A stretch of 64,000 nt of DNA from Sulfuricurvum sp. IAE1 (GCF_004347735.1 NZ_SLTI01000007.1:310001-374000); one strand, 5' to 3'; positions 34,964 to 43,069 are shown, counted from the stretch's first letter. The notes: generated by a model not told the origin, from the letters alone. Program-made: numbers and translations.

Positions 34964-35575
34964 TCAGAGGTTGATAAAGTTTTCGAGAATGCTCAATCCG
35001 TTCCGGTGGCTTTTCTCGGGGTGAGGCTGAATTCCCATGACGTTTTCGTGGGCTACTGCACTCGTAAAGCGGTACCCGTAAACGCTCTCACCGATGCTGT
35101 CGGCATCGTTTTGGCAGAGGGCGTGGTAGGAGTGGACGAAATAGAGGTAATGGGCTTCGTCCAGTCCTTCGAACAGCGGGTGCTTTTTGGTGAACATACG
35201 GTTCCACCCCATGTGCGGAACTTTCAGCGGAGTGTGGAAACGGCTCGTATCGAACGCGACGACCCGCCCGCGGATGAGGCCGAGTCCTTCGTTGATTCCG
35301 AACTCTTCACTCGATTCGAACAACAGCTGCATCCCAAGACAGATTCCGAGCAAATGCTTGCCGCTGCGGGTGTATTCTTTGACCGCTTCGTCCATTCCAC
35401 GGGTTTTGAGGTGTTCCATCGCGTCGGCGAATGCCCCGACTCCCGGCAAAATCACCTTGTCGTACGACGAAAGCTTTTCGGGGTCCGATTCGACGACTAC
35501 CCGTTCACCCAGCAGGTCAAACGCATTTTTGACGCTGGCAAGGTTTCCCATATTGTAATCGACGATCGCAATCAC
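34964..35575 (-). CDS. hisH: Imidazole glycerol phosphate synthase, glutaminase subunit
   Basis: Class I glutamine amidotransferase that feeds ammonia to HisF in histidine synthesis. In 203 residues: the start IAIVDYNMGNLASVKNAFDL, oxyanion strand VILPGVGAFADAMEHLKTRG, nucleophile Cys in LLGICLGMQLLFESSEE, and the His-Glu pair in MGIQPHPEKSHRNGL. All triad members are present. ATG 35575 overlaps the stop of the upstream PglG-like gene by 4 nt, so the two are coupled. hisA follows 15 nt later. Confidence 0.96.
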   Translation of the reverse strand: MIAIVDYNMGNLASVKNAFDLLGERVVVESDPEKLSSYDKVILPGVGAFADAMEHLKTRGMDEAVKEYTRSGKHLLGICLGMQLLFESSEEFGINEGLGLIRGRVVAFDTSRFHTPLKVPHMGWNRMFTKKHPLFEGLDEAHYLYFVHSYHALCQNDADSIGESVYGYRFTSAVAHENVMGIQPHPEKSHRNGLSILENFINL

Positions 35576-36480
35576 ATTTTCTCCTTTTGATGGGTGAAAC
35601 GGATATATACCGCCAGTCCGACCAGCAGCATCGATACACCGCCGATGATGTAAATCGCATTAACCAGCATCTCCGGGGCCGTCATCGCGAATTTGAAGAC
35701 GAGCATCAGCGCCTCGATCGAGAGAGCGATAATGATCGATCCCAGAAAACGGACCATCGTTTTGTGGATATCCGATGAGGGGTCGTGTTTGGGACGTCCG
35801 AGGACCTCTTCTTCAAATATCGTTTTGACCAGATCGAACGTTGCCAGCGACAGGGTTAGAAGGATCGTCGCTTCAAAGATGTCCTTGATCTCGATCCGCT
35901 CATAGTGTCCGAAACCGTACGAAAGGAAGCTTTCGATCCCCTTGACGAACAGCAGCAGCGCGACGAAGGTCAGCGCCACCGAAAACATCGCGTAGACGAT
36001 CCGGAAAAATTTCCCCGCATATGTCTCCGCCGCGAGGGGATGGGCGATCCGCAGCACTTCGGCCAGCGGCATGTCCAGGCACGCGACATAGACGATCTCT
36101 CCGTGTTCGTCGAAAATCGGCTGCGACGCCGTTACCGTCAGTTCGTCGTTGAGCAACGACGGATAGGGATCGGTAATGGTACAGCGCCGCTCGTGCATCG
36201 CCCGGTAGTAGTAGGCCCGCGTCGACCGGCTGGCACCCGCATCCTCTTCCTTTTTCCCCTCTTTGAGATAGGTCGGGCCGACCTGGTTTCCCTTGGCATC
36301 GAGCAGATAGGCCGCTTCGAGCCCTTTGAGGTCGCCCCGGATTTTCAGCAGCCGGGCGGTAACCGCTTCGACCGACACCGAGGGGAGATGGTTGGGGAGG
36401 TTTTTATGAAACAGATAGCAAAAATAGGCTCGTGCTTTCGGGCGGACTTCCGCGTATTGCTGTATATCCTGTACGACCAT
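35572..36480 (-). CDS. PDC-sensor membrane protein, PglG-like
   Basis: 302 residues. The first about 160 read as an extracytoplasmic PDC/Cache sensor: YLLDAKGNQVGPTYLKEGKK, TRAYYYRAMHERRCTITDPY and TASQPIFDEHGEIVYVACLD. Then come four membrane helices (FFRIVYAMFSVALTFVALLL, ILLTLSLATFDLVKTIFEE, FLGSIIIALSIEALMLVFK, AIYIIGGVSMLLVGLAVYI). There is no kinase or methyl-accepting domain. In C. jejuni a protein of this type and size, PglG, lies beside cheY at the edge of the N-glycosylation cluster; here only hisA-hisH separates them. PglG has no proven function. The assignment rests on architecture and position. Confidence 0.68.
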   Translation of the reverse strand: MVVQDIQQYAEVRPKARAYFCYLFHKNLPNHLPSVSVEAVTARLLKIRGDLKGLEAAYLLDAKGNQVGPTYLKEGKKEEDAGASRSTRAYYYRAMHERRCTITDPYPSLLNDELTVTASQPIFDEHGEIVYVACLDMPLAEVLRIAHPLAAETYAGKFFRIVYAMFSVALTFVALLLFVKGIESFLSYGFGHYERIEIKDIFEATILLTLSLATFDLVKTIFEEEVLGRPKHDPSSDIHKTMVRFLGSIIIALSIEALMLVFKFAMTAPEMLVNAIYIIGGVSMLLVGLAVYIRFTHQKEKM

Positions 36481-36533
36481 CCCTTTCTCCTTTTGGCGGG
36501 CGATTATTGATGGGGATTGTAGCTTAGTTGCGC

Positions 36534-36539
36534 TATAGT
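36534..36539 (+). promoter_or_regulatory. -10-like TATAGT 7 nt before the waaC start codon
   Basis: TATAGT (5 of 6 to consensus) places the expected transcript start at the A of ATG 36547; no ribosome-binding site intervenes. Candidate leaderless promoter. Confidence 0.45.
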
Positions 36540-36546
36540 TACGCTT

Positions 36547-37545
36547 ATGAAGAGTCCCTGTCCCAAAATTGCGATTGTCCGGCTGAGCGCACTGGGCGAT
36601 ATCGTCAATACCGCCGTCGTATTGCAGATCATCAAAGCGCGTTATCCGGGTGCGCTGATCGACTGGTTTGTCGAAGAGGCATTCGCGCCGCTACTGGAAG
36701 GCCATCCGCTTCTGAATGAAACCGTGGCCGTCCCGATCAAACGGATCAAAAAAAACCGGGATTTCGGGTTGCTGCTGCACACCCTCCGCGATCTTAAAAG
36801 ACGTGCGCCCTACGACCGGATCATCGATGCTCAGGGATTGCTGAAATCGGCTTTTGTCGCTTCGCTGCTCAAAGGCCCGGTCCACGGCTTCGACCGCCTC
36901 AGCGCCCGGGAATCGGCGGCGGCATGGTTTTACGACACCGCTTCGTCCATCCCCTACGACGAAAACGTCGTCCGTCGAAACGTCCGGGTTGTCACCGAAG
37001 CGCTCGGCATCCCCTTTTCCGAAGCCCAGATCCAAGAAAAAACGCCCCTCTTTCAACCGGGTCCGAAACCAGTTCTTTCCCCCTCCGACCGCCCCGCGGT
37101 CGCCTGTGTCATCGGCGCGTCGTGGCCCAGCAAATGTTATCCCAAAGAGCTGTTTGCAAAGGTGTGTTCGGGACTTGAGGGGATGACATGCCACCTCATC
37201 TGGGGAAGCGAAACGGAGCGCAGCGATGCCGAATGGATCGCCCGCCATGCCCCCAACGCCCTCATCGCACCGAAAATGTCGCTCAAAGAGCTGACCGGTT
37301 TTATCGCGCAGTGCGATCTGACGATCGGCAACGATACCGGACCGACCCACATGGCGTGGGCGATGAACAGAGCCTCAATCACATTGTTCGGGCCGACAAA
37401 CGAACGGATGATCTATCCCACTGCGATGAACGTCGCGATACAGTCATCCTCAAATGTCAACATTCTCAAAATCGACCGCAACGATTTCTCGATCCGTGAA
37501 ATCGATCCTGACCTTATCGTACAAAAAGCCAAGGAACTGTTATGA
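36547..37545 (+). CDS. waaC: Lipopolysaccharide heptosyltransferase I
   Basis: Adds the first heptose to Kdo in the LPS inner core, on the cytoplasmic face of the inner membrane. The 332 residues match GT9: KIAIVRLSALGDIVNTAVVL at the N-terminus, IIDAQGLLKSAFVASLL, then ACVIGASWPSKCYPKELFAK, and the nucleotide-sugar site TIGNDTGPTHMAWAMN followed by TLFGPTNERMIYP. Its stop overlaps the acyltransferase gene by 4 nt. waaC followed by the lipid A acyltransferase gene is the arrangement also known in Campylobacter. Confidence 0.94.
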   Translation: MKSPCPKIAIVRLSALGDIVNTAVVLQIIKARYPGALIDWFVEEAFAPLLEGHPLLNETVAVPIKRIKKNRDFGLLLHTLRDLKRRAPYDRIIDAQGLLKSAFVASLLKGPVHGFDRLSARESAAAWFYDTASSIPYDENVVRRNVRVVTEALGIPFSEAQIQEKTPLFQPGPKPVLSPSDRPAVACVIGASWPSKCYPKELFAKVCSGLEGMTCHLIWGSETERSDAEWIARHAPNALIAPKMSLKELTGFIAQCDLTIGNDTGPTHMAWAMNRASITLFGPTNERMIYPTAMNVAIQSSSNVNILKIDRNDFSIREIDPDLIVQKAKELL

Positions 37546-38423
37546 CCCGTTTTCGCCTTTTTTTACTGCTGGAGCGTTTGCTGATGACACTCCCCAGATC
37601 ATGGCGCAAGGCTTTTTTCCTTTTCCTCGCATGGCTGGCCCATCGGCTGGCCCCTTCCCGCAACCGGGTCATTGCCCAAAACCTCGCCTTTGCCTTCGGC
37701 GGAACGCTCCCTGAAGCGGAAACAGAGCGAATCGAGCGCTATTGCTATCGGAACCTTCTGCTGAATTTTCTGCAGGTGATGGAAAACCGCCGCAACCGGA
37801 TCGAAGATTTCCACAAAGCGGTCTGTTTCGAAAACCGCGAAGCGGTGGATGCCCTACTCGCGCAGGGACGTCCGATCGTTTTCATTTCCGCCCATTTCGG
37901 CAACTGGGAACTGGGAGCGACCGCCCTTTCCAAACTCATCGTACCCACCACGTCCATTTACAAAAGTTTTGACCGTCCCGAGTTCAATCCCTACCTGCTC
38001 GAAGCGCGCACCCGCCACGGGATGGAGATGATCGAAAAAGAAGGGGCCCTCAAACACCTCGCGCGAACGCTCAAAAACGGCGGGTGCGTATCGCTGATGA
38101 TCGATCAGGCCAGCAACGCGCGCCACGGCGTCGCCGTCGATTTTTTCGGCCACGCCACCTACCACTCCTCGACACCGGCGAGCCTTTCATCCAAATACAA
38201 GGCACCTATCGTCCCGCTTTATATCCTGACCGAAGACGACGAACACTACACCATCCGGTTTGAAGATCCGATCGAAGTCGCAGGCGACGATCCCGAAACC
38301 ATTGTACGCGCGACGCAGATGCTGGTGACGACGCTCGAGCGGATCATCCGAGCGCATCCAAAATTCTGGTTCTGGTGTCACAAACGGTGGAAAGGGGAGT
38401 TTCCGGAGATCTACCGGAAATAA
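37542..38423 (+). CDS. htrB: Lipid A acyltransferase (HtrB/LpxL family)
   Basis: Membrane-associated enzyme that adds a secondary acyl chain to lipid A. In 293 residues the catalytic HxxxxE motif is ISAHFGNWELGATAL near residue 125. It is followed by the second family motif VSLMIDQASNARHGVAVDFF near 190 and TPASLSSKYKAPIVPLYILT. The C-terminus FWFWCHKRWK is also typical. A membrane-active N-terminus (SWRKAFFLFLAWLAHRLA) is present. It is translated with waaC (4-nt overlap). Convergent with dut, 15 nt apart, with a small imperfect hairpin between them. Confidence 0.92.
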   Translation: MTRFRLFLLLERLLMTLPRSWRKAFFLFLAWLAHRLAPSRNRVIAQNLAFAFGGTLPEAETERIERYCYRNLLLNFLQVMENRRNRIEDFHKAVCFENREAVDALLAQGRPIVFISAHFGNWELGATALSKLIVPTTSIYKSFDRPEFNPYLLEARTRHGMEMIEKEGALKHLARTLKNGGCVSLMIDQASNARHGVAVDFFGHATYHSSTPASLSSKYKAPIVPLYILTEDDEHYTIRFEDPIEVAGDDPETIVRATQMLVTTLERIIRAHPKFWFWCHKRWKGEFPEIYRK

Positions 38424-38438
38424 GAGAAGGCCCGGCTT

Positions 38439-39125
38439 TTAGGCCGGATAAGCGGCTTTCAGCGCCGTATAAAGTTCATCGGGGGTCATGTCTGGATTGG
38501 CTTCCCAAGAGCGTTTCATTACGCTGTTGTCCTCTTCGCCGTTCCAAACCTTGATGTAATGCCCCTCTTTATAGCCGTGGTCCTGACGGAACTGGTTGAG
38601 GATGTTTTTCCCGACGTAGAGGCGGTAGAGGGTATCGAGGTTAAGTCCTCCCATGGCCGCCAGACGGAAAAAATCGTCGCTCATTCGCTCCAGATCGCCG
38701 TCAATCGCGGGTTGAAGCGCGTGGCGCATCAAAATCTCGATTTTCAGCATCAGGGCTTCGTCCGAATCGTATTGCCCTTCCTGCGCCGCACAAAGTTCGG
38801 CGTATCCTTTCGTTTCGGCCATCCATTGGGCCATCTGGGCGAAGCTTTCCCCTTCGCGGTAAATACCGTCTTCGAGAACGAGGCTCATGATGAAGTGCCA
38901 CACATCGACGATTTCAATCTGCAGGTTCGCATAATCGGTCGGTTGCGCGATGCTTTTCCAGTGTTTCCATCCGAACGAATCGATCATCTCGGCACATTCC
39001 ATGTAGACGCAACGGCGCCAGTTGATCCGCTTTCCGTCTTTCGTCACCCCTTTTTCCCACCCTTTGCCGTTCGTCGAGTCGTTGAGGCGTTGTTGGAGTT
39101 CGAGCATACAAAGTAATTTATTCAT
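38439..39125 (-). CDS. dut: Dimeric dUTP diphosphatase
   Basis: Hydrolyses dUTP to dUMP and keeps uracil out of DNA. It is the all-alpha dimeric type, not the trimeric beta type. The metal-binding segments are CVYMECAEMIDSFGWKHWK near 40-58 and LQIEIVDVWHFIMSLVLED near 70-88. The C-terminal YVGKNILNQFRQDHGYKEGH near 170-190 is also a family feature. 228 residues fit the family. AAAGGAACGCT precedes the ATG at 39125. The divergent gene on its right encodes a 58-residue Cys-rich protein. Confidence 0.93.
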   Translation of the reverse strand: MNKLLCMLELQQRLNDSTNGKGWEKGVTKDGKRINWRRCVYMECAEMIDSFGWKHWKSIAQPTDYANLQIEIVDVWHFIMSLVLEDGIYREGESFAQMAQWMAETKGYAELCAAQEGQYDSDEALMLKIEILMRHALQPAIDGDLERMSDDFFRLAAMGGLNLDTLYRLYVGKNILNQFRQDHGYKEGHYIKVWNGEEDNSVMKRSWEANPDMTPDELYTALKAAYPA

Positions 39126-39170
39126 AGCGTTCCTTTAAAAAGTTTCTAATTATACGGTAAACTTTCGATC

Positions 39171-39347
39171 ATGCAAAAGATCAACTGTCACCGCTGCGCC
39201 TATTATTTCGTAACGTGGGAAGCGCACCAGCCGCACGGCTGCAAAGCCTACGGCTTCAAGTCCAAATTTCTCCCTTCGCAGGTGGTCCTCAGCTCCAGCG
39301 GCAAACCCTGTACCTATTTCACCCCGAAGGGGAACGTTTCCAACTGA
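39171..39347 (+). CDS. 58-aa Cys-containing protein, possible zinc ribbon-like
   Basis: Short frame with four Cys: CHRC near 6-9, GCKAYGF near 23-29 and PCTYF near 46-50, in a basic, aromatic-rich context. It starts MQKINCHRCAYYFVTWEAHQ and ends with TGA 39347. The pattern C-x2-C-x14-C-x22-C with YYFVTWE and AYGFKSK resembles small conserved proteins seen in other Campylobacterota, but I cannot name it. Its last 29 nt overlap the convergent flavoprotein gene. No ribosome site precedes the ATG, and a -10-like TAAACT lies 7 nt upstream. Coding status is supported by the regular Cys pattern and codon use only. Confidence 0.6.
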   Translation: MQKINCHRCAYYFVTWEAHQPHGCKAYGFKSKFLPSQVVLSSSGKPCTYFTPKGNVSN

Positions 39348-39738
39348 TTTTTTTCCCGAAGCCTAGGGTGTTATCGGTCATTTTGAGCTCATAGAGCTCG
39401 ATACGCCACAATGTAGGGTGCATCGCCCGGGCGTACGGAAACCGCCCGAAATAAAGACGGCGGGCCTCCTCGTCCGACGCGCGGAGCATTCGCCCGACAA
39501 ACTGGATTCCCCGTATTTTCCCGACCGTTTTGGTCTCCAGCGCCACCGTTCCGCCCACCGAAGGGTTACGCAGAACATTACTGATATGTTCGGTCGTTTC
39601 GTCCGATGCCACAATGAACGAAACACTCACCGGATCGTAGGCGTAAAACGCCGAAAAGCACCACAGCCTCTCTCCCGACGTCGCCAGGGAAAGCAGATGG
39701 TGTTGGGCGATAAAGGCGTCGATTTTAGCGCGTTCCAT
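39319..39738 (-). CDS. PNPOx-like (split-barrel flavin) protein, YhbP type
   Basis: Predicted FMN- or haem-binding split-barrel protein of 139 residues. It starts MERAKIDAFIAQHHLLSLAT; other family marks are FYAYDPVSVSFIVASDETTE, VGGTVALETKTVGKIRGIQF and RAMHPTLWRIELYELKMTDN. No known catalytic residues define its substrate. Its start lies 14 nt inside the upstream MalY-like gene, and that gene overlaps ovoA, so all three form one unit. Possible roles: reduction of a thiol or flavin-linked step in ovothiol metabolism (inference from context), or an unrelated redox task. Its end overlaps the 58-aa gene on the other strand. Confidence 0.85.
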   Translation of the reverse strand: MERAKIDAFIAQHHLLSLATSGERLWCFSAFYAYDPVSVSFIVASDETTEHISNVLRNPSVGGTVALETKTVGKIRGIQFVGRMLRASDEEARRLYFGRFPYARAMHPTLWRIELYELKMTDNTLGFGKKISWKRSPSG

Positions 39739-40903
39739 CGATCGCCCTCCCCATGCTCTCGAGCGCTTCCTCCAAAACGCTCCGCGGAACGGCGAAATTG
39801 AGCCGCATAAATCCGCTCCCTTCTTTACCGAATCCCAGCCCGGGGCTCAACCCCAATCTGGCCTCACGGACGAAAAAGTCGCGCAGTTCGCGATCCCCCA
39901 TTCCCAAAGTACGGCAATCAAGCCATGCCAGATAGGTCCCCTCGGGCTTGCGGTACCCGATTGCGTTCTGAGACGATGCCCATGAGGCAATCGTCTCGAC
40001 ATTGCCCGCAAGATGATCCATCAGTCCCGCATACCACGCATCGCCCCGCGCGTAAGCGGCCTCAAACGCGACGTGGGACAAAAGAGCCCCTTCCCCCCAA
40101 TGAAGACGCTTGCGTTCGGCATCGTAACGTTCACGCAACTCCTCCGAGGGGATACAGACGGTCGAAATCAAAAATCCCGCCATATTGAACGTTTTTCCAG
40201 GTCCGATCAGCATGACGGTATTCTCACGAAGCGCGTCTGAAAGCGACGCCGTCGGAAGGTGACGGTTCGGGGCGTAAACGAGGTCACAGTGGATTTCGTC
40301 GCTCACGATCCGGATCCCCCGGTCCAGACAAAACGCTCCGAGCGCTTCGAGCTCCTGCCGCGACCAGACCCGCCCCAGCGGATTGTGAGGGGAGCACAGC
40401 AACAGCAGCTTCGTTCGGGAGGTGACCTGGGATGCAAGGAGGTCGAGATCGAAGCGGTATACCCCCTCCGCATCACGACGGAGGGGATGGACAATCAAGG
40501 TTCGGCGGTTATGTTTCACCGTCGCGTAAAAGGGAGGATAAACGGGGTCCATCACGATCACCTCGTCCCCTTCCTCACTCAGTGCGCGGATCGCGCACCC
40601 AAGCGACGCGACGACCGAGGGGGAATAGCTGAGCCATTGGCGCTTCATGATTAACGCATGGTGACGTGCAAACCATCCGATCTGGGCTTCGTACGCGGCA
40701 TCGGGCATGATTTCGTATCCCATTACCGGATGGTTCAAGCGCTTTTTTACCGCCTCCAAAACATATTCCGGGGTCGCGATATCCATATCGGCCACCCACA
40801 TCGGCCGTACCTCATCGGTACCGAACAAATGGGTACGAAGGGCGTATTTTTCGGCATTGGTGCCGCTGCGGTCGATCAGGACGTTATAGGGGTTTATTTC
40901 CAT
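39725..40903 (-). CDS. ovoB: MalY/PatB-type PLP C-S lyase, candidate OvoB
   Basis: Fold-type I PLP enzyme of 392 residues, related to cystathionine beta-lyase MalY/PatB. Key parts: SPSVVASLGCAIRALSEEGD near 90-110, the Asn/Asp contacts in CSPHNPLGRVWS and IVSDEIHCDLVY, and the PLP-Lys in LIGPGKTFNMAGFLIST near 225-240. The C-terminal PGLGFGKEGSGFMRLNFAVP carries the carboxylate-binding Arg. It overlaps ovoA by 10 nt at its start. Ovothiol synthesis needs a PLP beta-lyase (OvoB) to cleave the 5-histidylcysteine sulfoxide made by OvoA, so context makes this the likely role; general methionine-pathway lyase is the alternative. Confidence 0.82.
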   Translation of the reverse strand: MEINPYNVLIDRSGTNAEKYALRTHLFGTDEVRPMWVADMDIATPEYVLEAVKKRLNHPVMGYEIMPDAAYEAQIGWFARHHALIMKRQWLSYSPSVVASLGCAIRALSEEGDEVIVMDPVYPPFYATVKHNRRTLIVHPLRRDAEGVYRFDLDLLASQVTSRTKLLLLCSPHNPLGRVWSRQELEALGAFCLDRGIRIVSDEIHCDLVYAPNRHLPTASLSDALRENTVMLIGPGKTFNMAGFLISTVCIPSEELRERYDAERKRLHWGEGALLSHVAFEAAYARGDAWYAGLMDHLAGNVETIASWASSQNAIGYRKPEGTYLAWLDCRTLGMGDRELRDFFVREARLGLSPGLGFGKEGSGFMRLNFAVPRSVLEEALESMGRAIDGTR

Positions 40904-42825
40904 ACGTTCAGATATCCCTCTACCGTCTCTGTGCCGCGGGTGTAGGCAAAGCGGCGCGCGTCGCGGCGCACCGCGGCATTTGTGAGGGCAATCACCGATC
41001 CGCCCGCCTTAAGCCGTTCGCGCATCGCTTCGGCGATCGTTTCGACATCGGAAACCGGCTCGTAGACCGCGTTGACGACAATGCACCCATACCCTTGCAG
41101 ATGGGGTTTGAGATTACGCATATCGGCCTGATAAAATTCCACTTTCTCCGCTGCAAGCGGAAGATCGAGCGATGCGAGTACCACTTCGCGAACCGACGTT
41201 CCAAACCGGTAGCGGATCGTCCCTTCCCGCAACAGTTCGACCCCCGGTGAGATGAAGCGGGCGGAACGGTCAACGCCGACGACCGTATCGAAATACCTGG
41301 AGAGCTCAAGGCTCAGCCGCCCCGCTTTGCACCCCAGTTCAAGAACGTTACCGCCATTCGAAAACGGTGCAATCGCCTCGGCTGCGGCAACGGCGAAACC
41401 GTTCCCCTCCCCGTACCCAGTTTCACACAACCCCGCAACTTCGGGATCCTCGATGACCGCTGCGCGCTCACGCTCCTCAACCCGGCCTCCGCGAACATAC
41501 CGGAACCCCGCATGCTGATAAAAATGGCGACGGAACGCATACCGCGAAAAGCTCACGATCTCGTTCCCCGTCGAGATCCACGAACCCCCTTTGATCAGGT
41601 TGTGCTTGGTATCGAACGTCGGGGTCGAGAAATCATCATACCACGGATGGGGGGCAAATCCTTCAAACCCCTCTATCGGCGTCTGCGTCCACTGCCAGAC
41701 ATTGCCCAGAACATCGTACACTTCCCCCTGTGCGAACGTATCGACGGGAACCGACGAAGCGTAATGGGCGCAATTGATATTCGCGCGCGTATCATCGTAT
41801 ACCTGCTCTTCCATCCCGCTTTCACGCATCATCAGGTACCACTCCGCCTCGCCGGGAAGACGATACCCGTACCCGTCGCGATCGCTTTTCCAGCGGCAAA
41901 AAGCCTGCGCTTCAAGTGCATTGACTTCAACCGGCCAGTCCATGGGAAGATCGATTTCCGCACACAGGGTCCGGAAACGGTATCCTCCCGATACGGGAAT
42001 CCAAAACGGCGGACACTTAGCGCCCCGCAGAGCGAGGAACTTCTCCCCCTCCGCATCCCACCATCGTCCGTCGGTGTATCCGCCGTCCTCGACGAACGCC
42101 AAAAATTCGCCGTTGCTGACAAGGTATTTAGAGGCTTCGAACCCTTCAAGCGTATACTCACGGGTACCGTATTCGTTGTCCCAGCCGTAAAGCCCCTGAT
42201 CGCTGTTCCCTTTTCCCAGCGTGATACTCCCCCCCGCGAAGGGAACCATCGCATTTTCGGGTGCTTCGCCGCTACGCGGGCAGGCGGGAAACGCAGCGAG
42301 AGGACGGATGTAGGCAAGCGGCATCTGCCGATGCAGAACGCTGGAAGTTTCAATGTGAATCCGTTCGTGCTCGATCCCCATCCAGATCGCCCAGAAAGGA
42401 TCTTCCTGGACGATCGGCAACCTCATGGGAAGGGTCATGATCAATTCCCCGACCAGCGTACGGACGGCACGGCGGTAATCACGGACTTCCGAAACTTCGG
42501 GCCACGCGAACCGGCTGCTCTGCTCGTCCCACACCATTTCATCGACACCGACGGCAAAAAGCGACTCGAAGCGCGGATTGATCCGTTCGTTCAATGCCCC
42601 GGCGGCCACCAGTTTGTTGACGTAAAACACCGCCGTATGACCGAAATAGAAAATCATCGGATGGCGTGTGGGCTCGGACTGCCGATAAAACACGTCGTCC
42701 GAAGCGAGAAGTTCGAACAGCGATTCGAACAGATCGTAGCTCTGGTAAAAATAATCTCTGAGTTCACGGCGTTTGGCGTCGACGTCCGTCCCGTCCAAAC
42801 GTACCGATCTCATCTGTCTTTGCAC
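40894..42825 (-). CDS. ovoA: OvoA: 5-histidylcysteine sulfoxide synthase/methyltransferase
   Basis: Iron-dependent enzyme joining Cys and His through a C-S bond with sulfoxidation, the first step to ovothiol; its C-terminal domain N-methylates the mercaptohistidine product. The 643 residues show a DinB-like N-terminal domain with the iron-binding HxxxHxE as HERIHIE near 153-159, a formylglycine-enzyme-like domain near 180-450 (MVPFAGGSITLGKGNSDQG, then LIKGGSWISTG), and a SAM methyltransferase near 480-643 (GGNVLELGCKAGRLSLEL). The start is GTG at 42825, with AGGA 6 nt upstream. The extra methyltransferase domain distinguishes it from EgtB. Confidence 0.93.
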   Translation of the reverse strand: MQRQMRSVRLDGTDVDAKRRELRDYFYQSYDLFESLFELLASDDVFYRQSEPTRHPMIFYFGHTAVFYVNKLVAAGALNERINPRFESLFAVGVDEMVWDEQSSRFAWPEVSEVRDYRRAVRTLVGELIMTLPMRLPIVQEDPFWAIWMGIEHERIHIETSSVLHRQMPLAYIRPLAAFPACPRSGEAPENAMVPFAGGSITLGKGNSDQGLYGWDNEYGTREYTLEGFEASKYLVSNGEFLAFVEDGGYTDGRWWDAEGEKFLALRGAKCPPFWIPVSGGYRFRTLCAEIDLPMDWPVEVNALEAQAFCRWKSDRDGYGYRLPGEAEWYLMMRESGMEEQVYDDTRANINCAHYASSVPVDTFAQGEVYDVLGNVWQWTQTPIEGFEGFAPHPWYDDFSTPTFDTKHNLIKGGSWISTGNEIVSFSRYAFRRHFYQHAGFRYVRGGRVEERERAAVIEDPEVAGLCETGYGEGNGFAVAAAEAIAPFSNGGNVLELGCKAGRLSLELSRYFDTVVGVDRSARFISPGVELLREGTIRYRFGTSVREVVLASLDLPLAAEKVEFYQADMRNLKPHLQGYGCIVVNAVYEPVSDVETIAEAMRERLKAGGSVIALTNAAVRRDARRFAYTRGTETVEGYLNVWK

Positions 42826-42892
42826 TCAAAGTCCTTTGGATATCTTGCGAAACGATATGCATAAAATTCGGATTAGAAAATAGATTTCGGAT

Positions 42893-42898
42893 AGTATA
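42893..42898 (-). promoter_or_regulatory. Putative -10 box for the ovothiol operon
   Basis: Minus-strand TATACT in the gap between tRNA-Pro and ovoA, about 68 nt upstream of the GTG. An imperfect palindrome with ATATC/GATAT arms lies at 42840-42858, between this box and the start; it could be an operator, but the match is short. Confidence 0.4.
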
Positions 42899-42926
42899 AT
42901 GGGAGAATGCTAAAAGAGAGGAAAAA

Positions 42927-43004
42927 TGGTCGGAGCGACCTGACTCGAACAGGCGACCTCTACCACCCCAAGGTAGTGCGCTAGCCAAACTGCGCTACGC
43001 CCCG
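42927..43004 (-). tRNA. tRNA-Pro (anticodon GGG)
   Basis: Minus-strand cloverleaf with 7-bp acceptor stem CGGGGCG/CGCTCCG, D-arm GCGC...GCGC, anticodon arm CTACC-TTGGGGT-GGTAG and T-arm GCCTG-TTCGAGT-CAGGT. The loop TTGGGGT puts GGG at the anticodon with U33 and G37 beside it. The discriminator is A and CCA is encoded. It reads CCC and CCU. Confidence 0.95.
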
Positions 43005-43069
43005 ACGTAAAAAAGTGGAATGGAAGGATAATCGAAATTTGATTAATCCCACCTAAAAGTTAATCGGGT

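Noticed and set aside
38432-38447. Terminator between htrB and dut
   Set aside because: CCGGC/GCCGG hairpin contains the dut stop codon and has no T-run on either side; convergent 3' ends only 15 nt apart leave it unsupported.
42840-42858. Palindromic operator before ovoA
   Set aside because: Only 5-bp outer arms (ATATC/GATAT) with an imperfect centre; such matches arise by chance in AT-rich gaps.
41512-42864. 450-codon plus-strand frame opposite ovoA
   Set aside because: Antisense of the iron and methyltransferase domains; no recognisable protein features.
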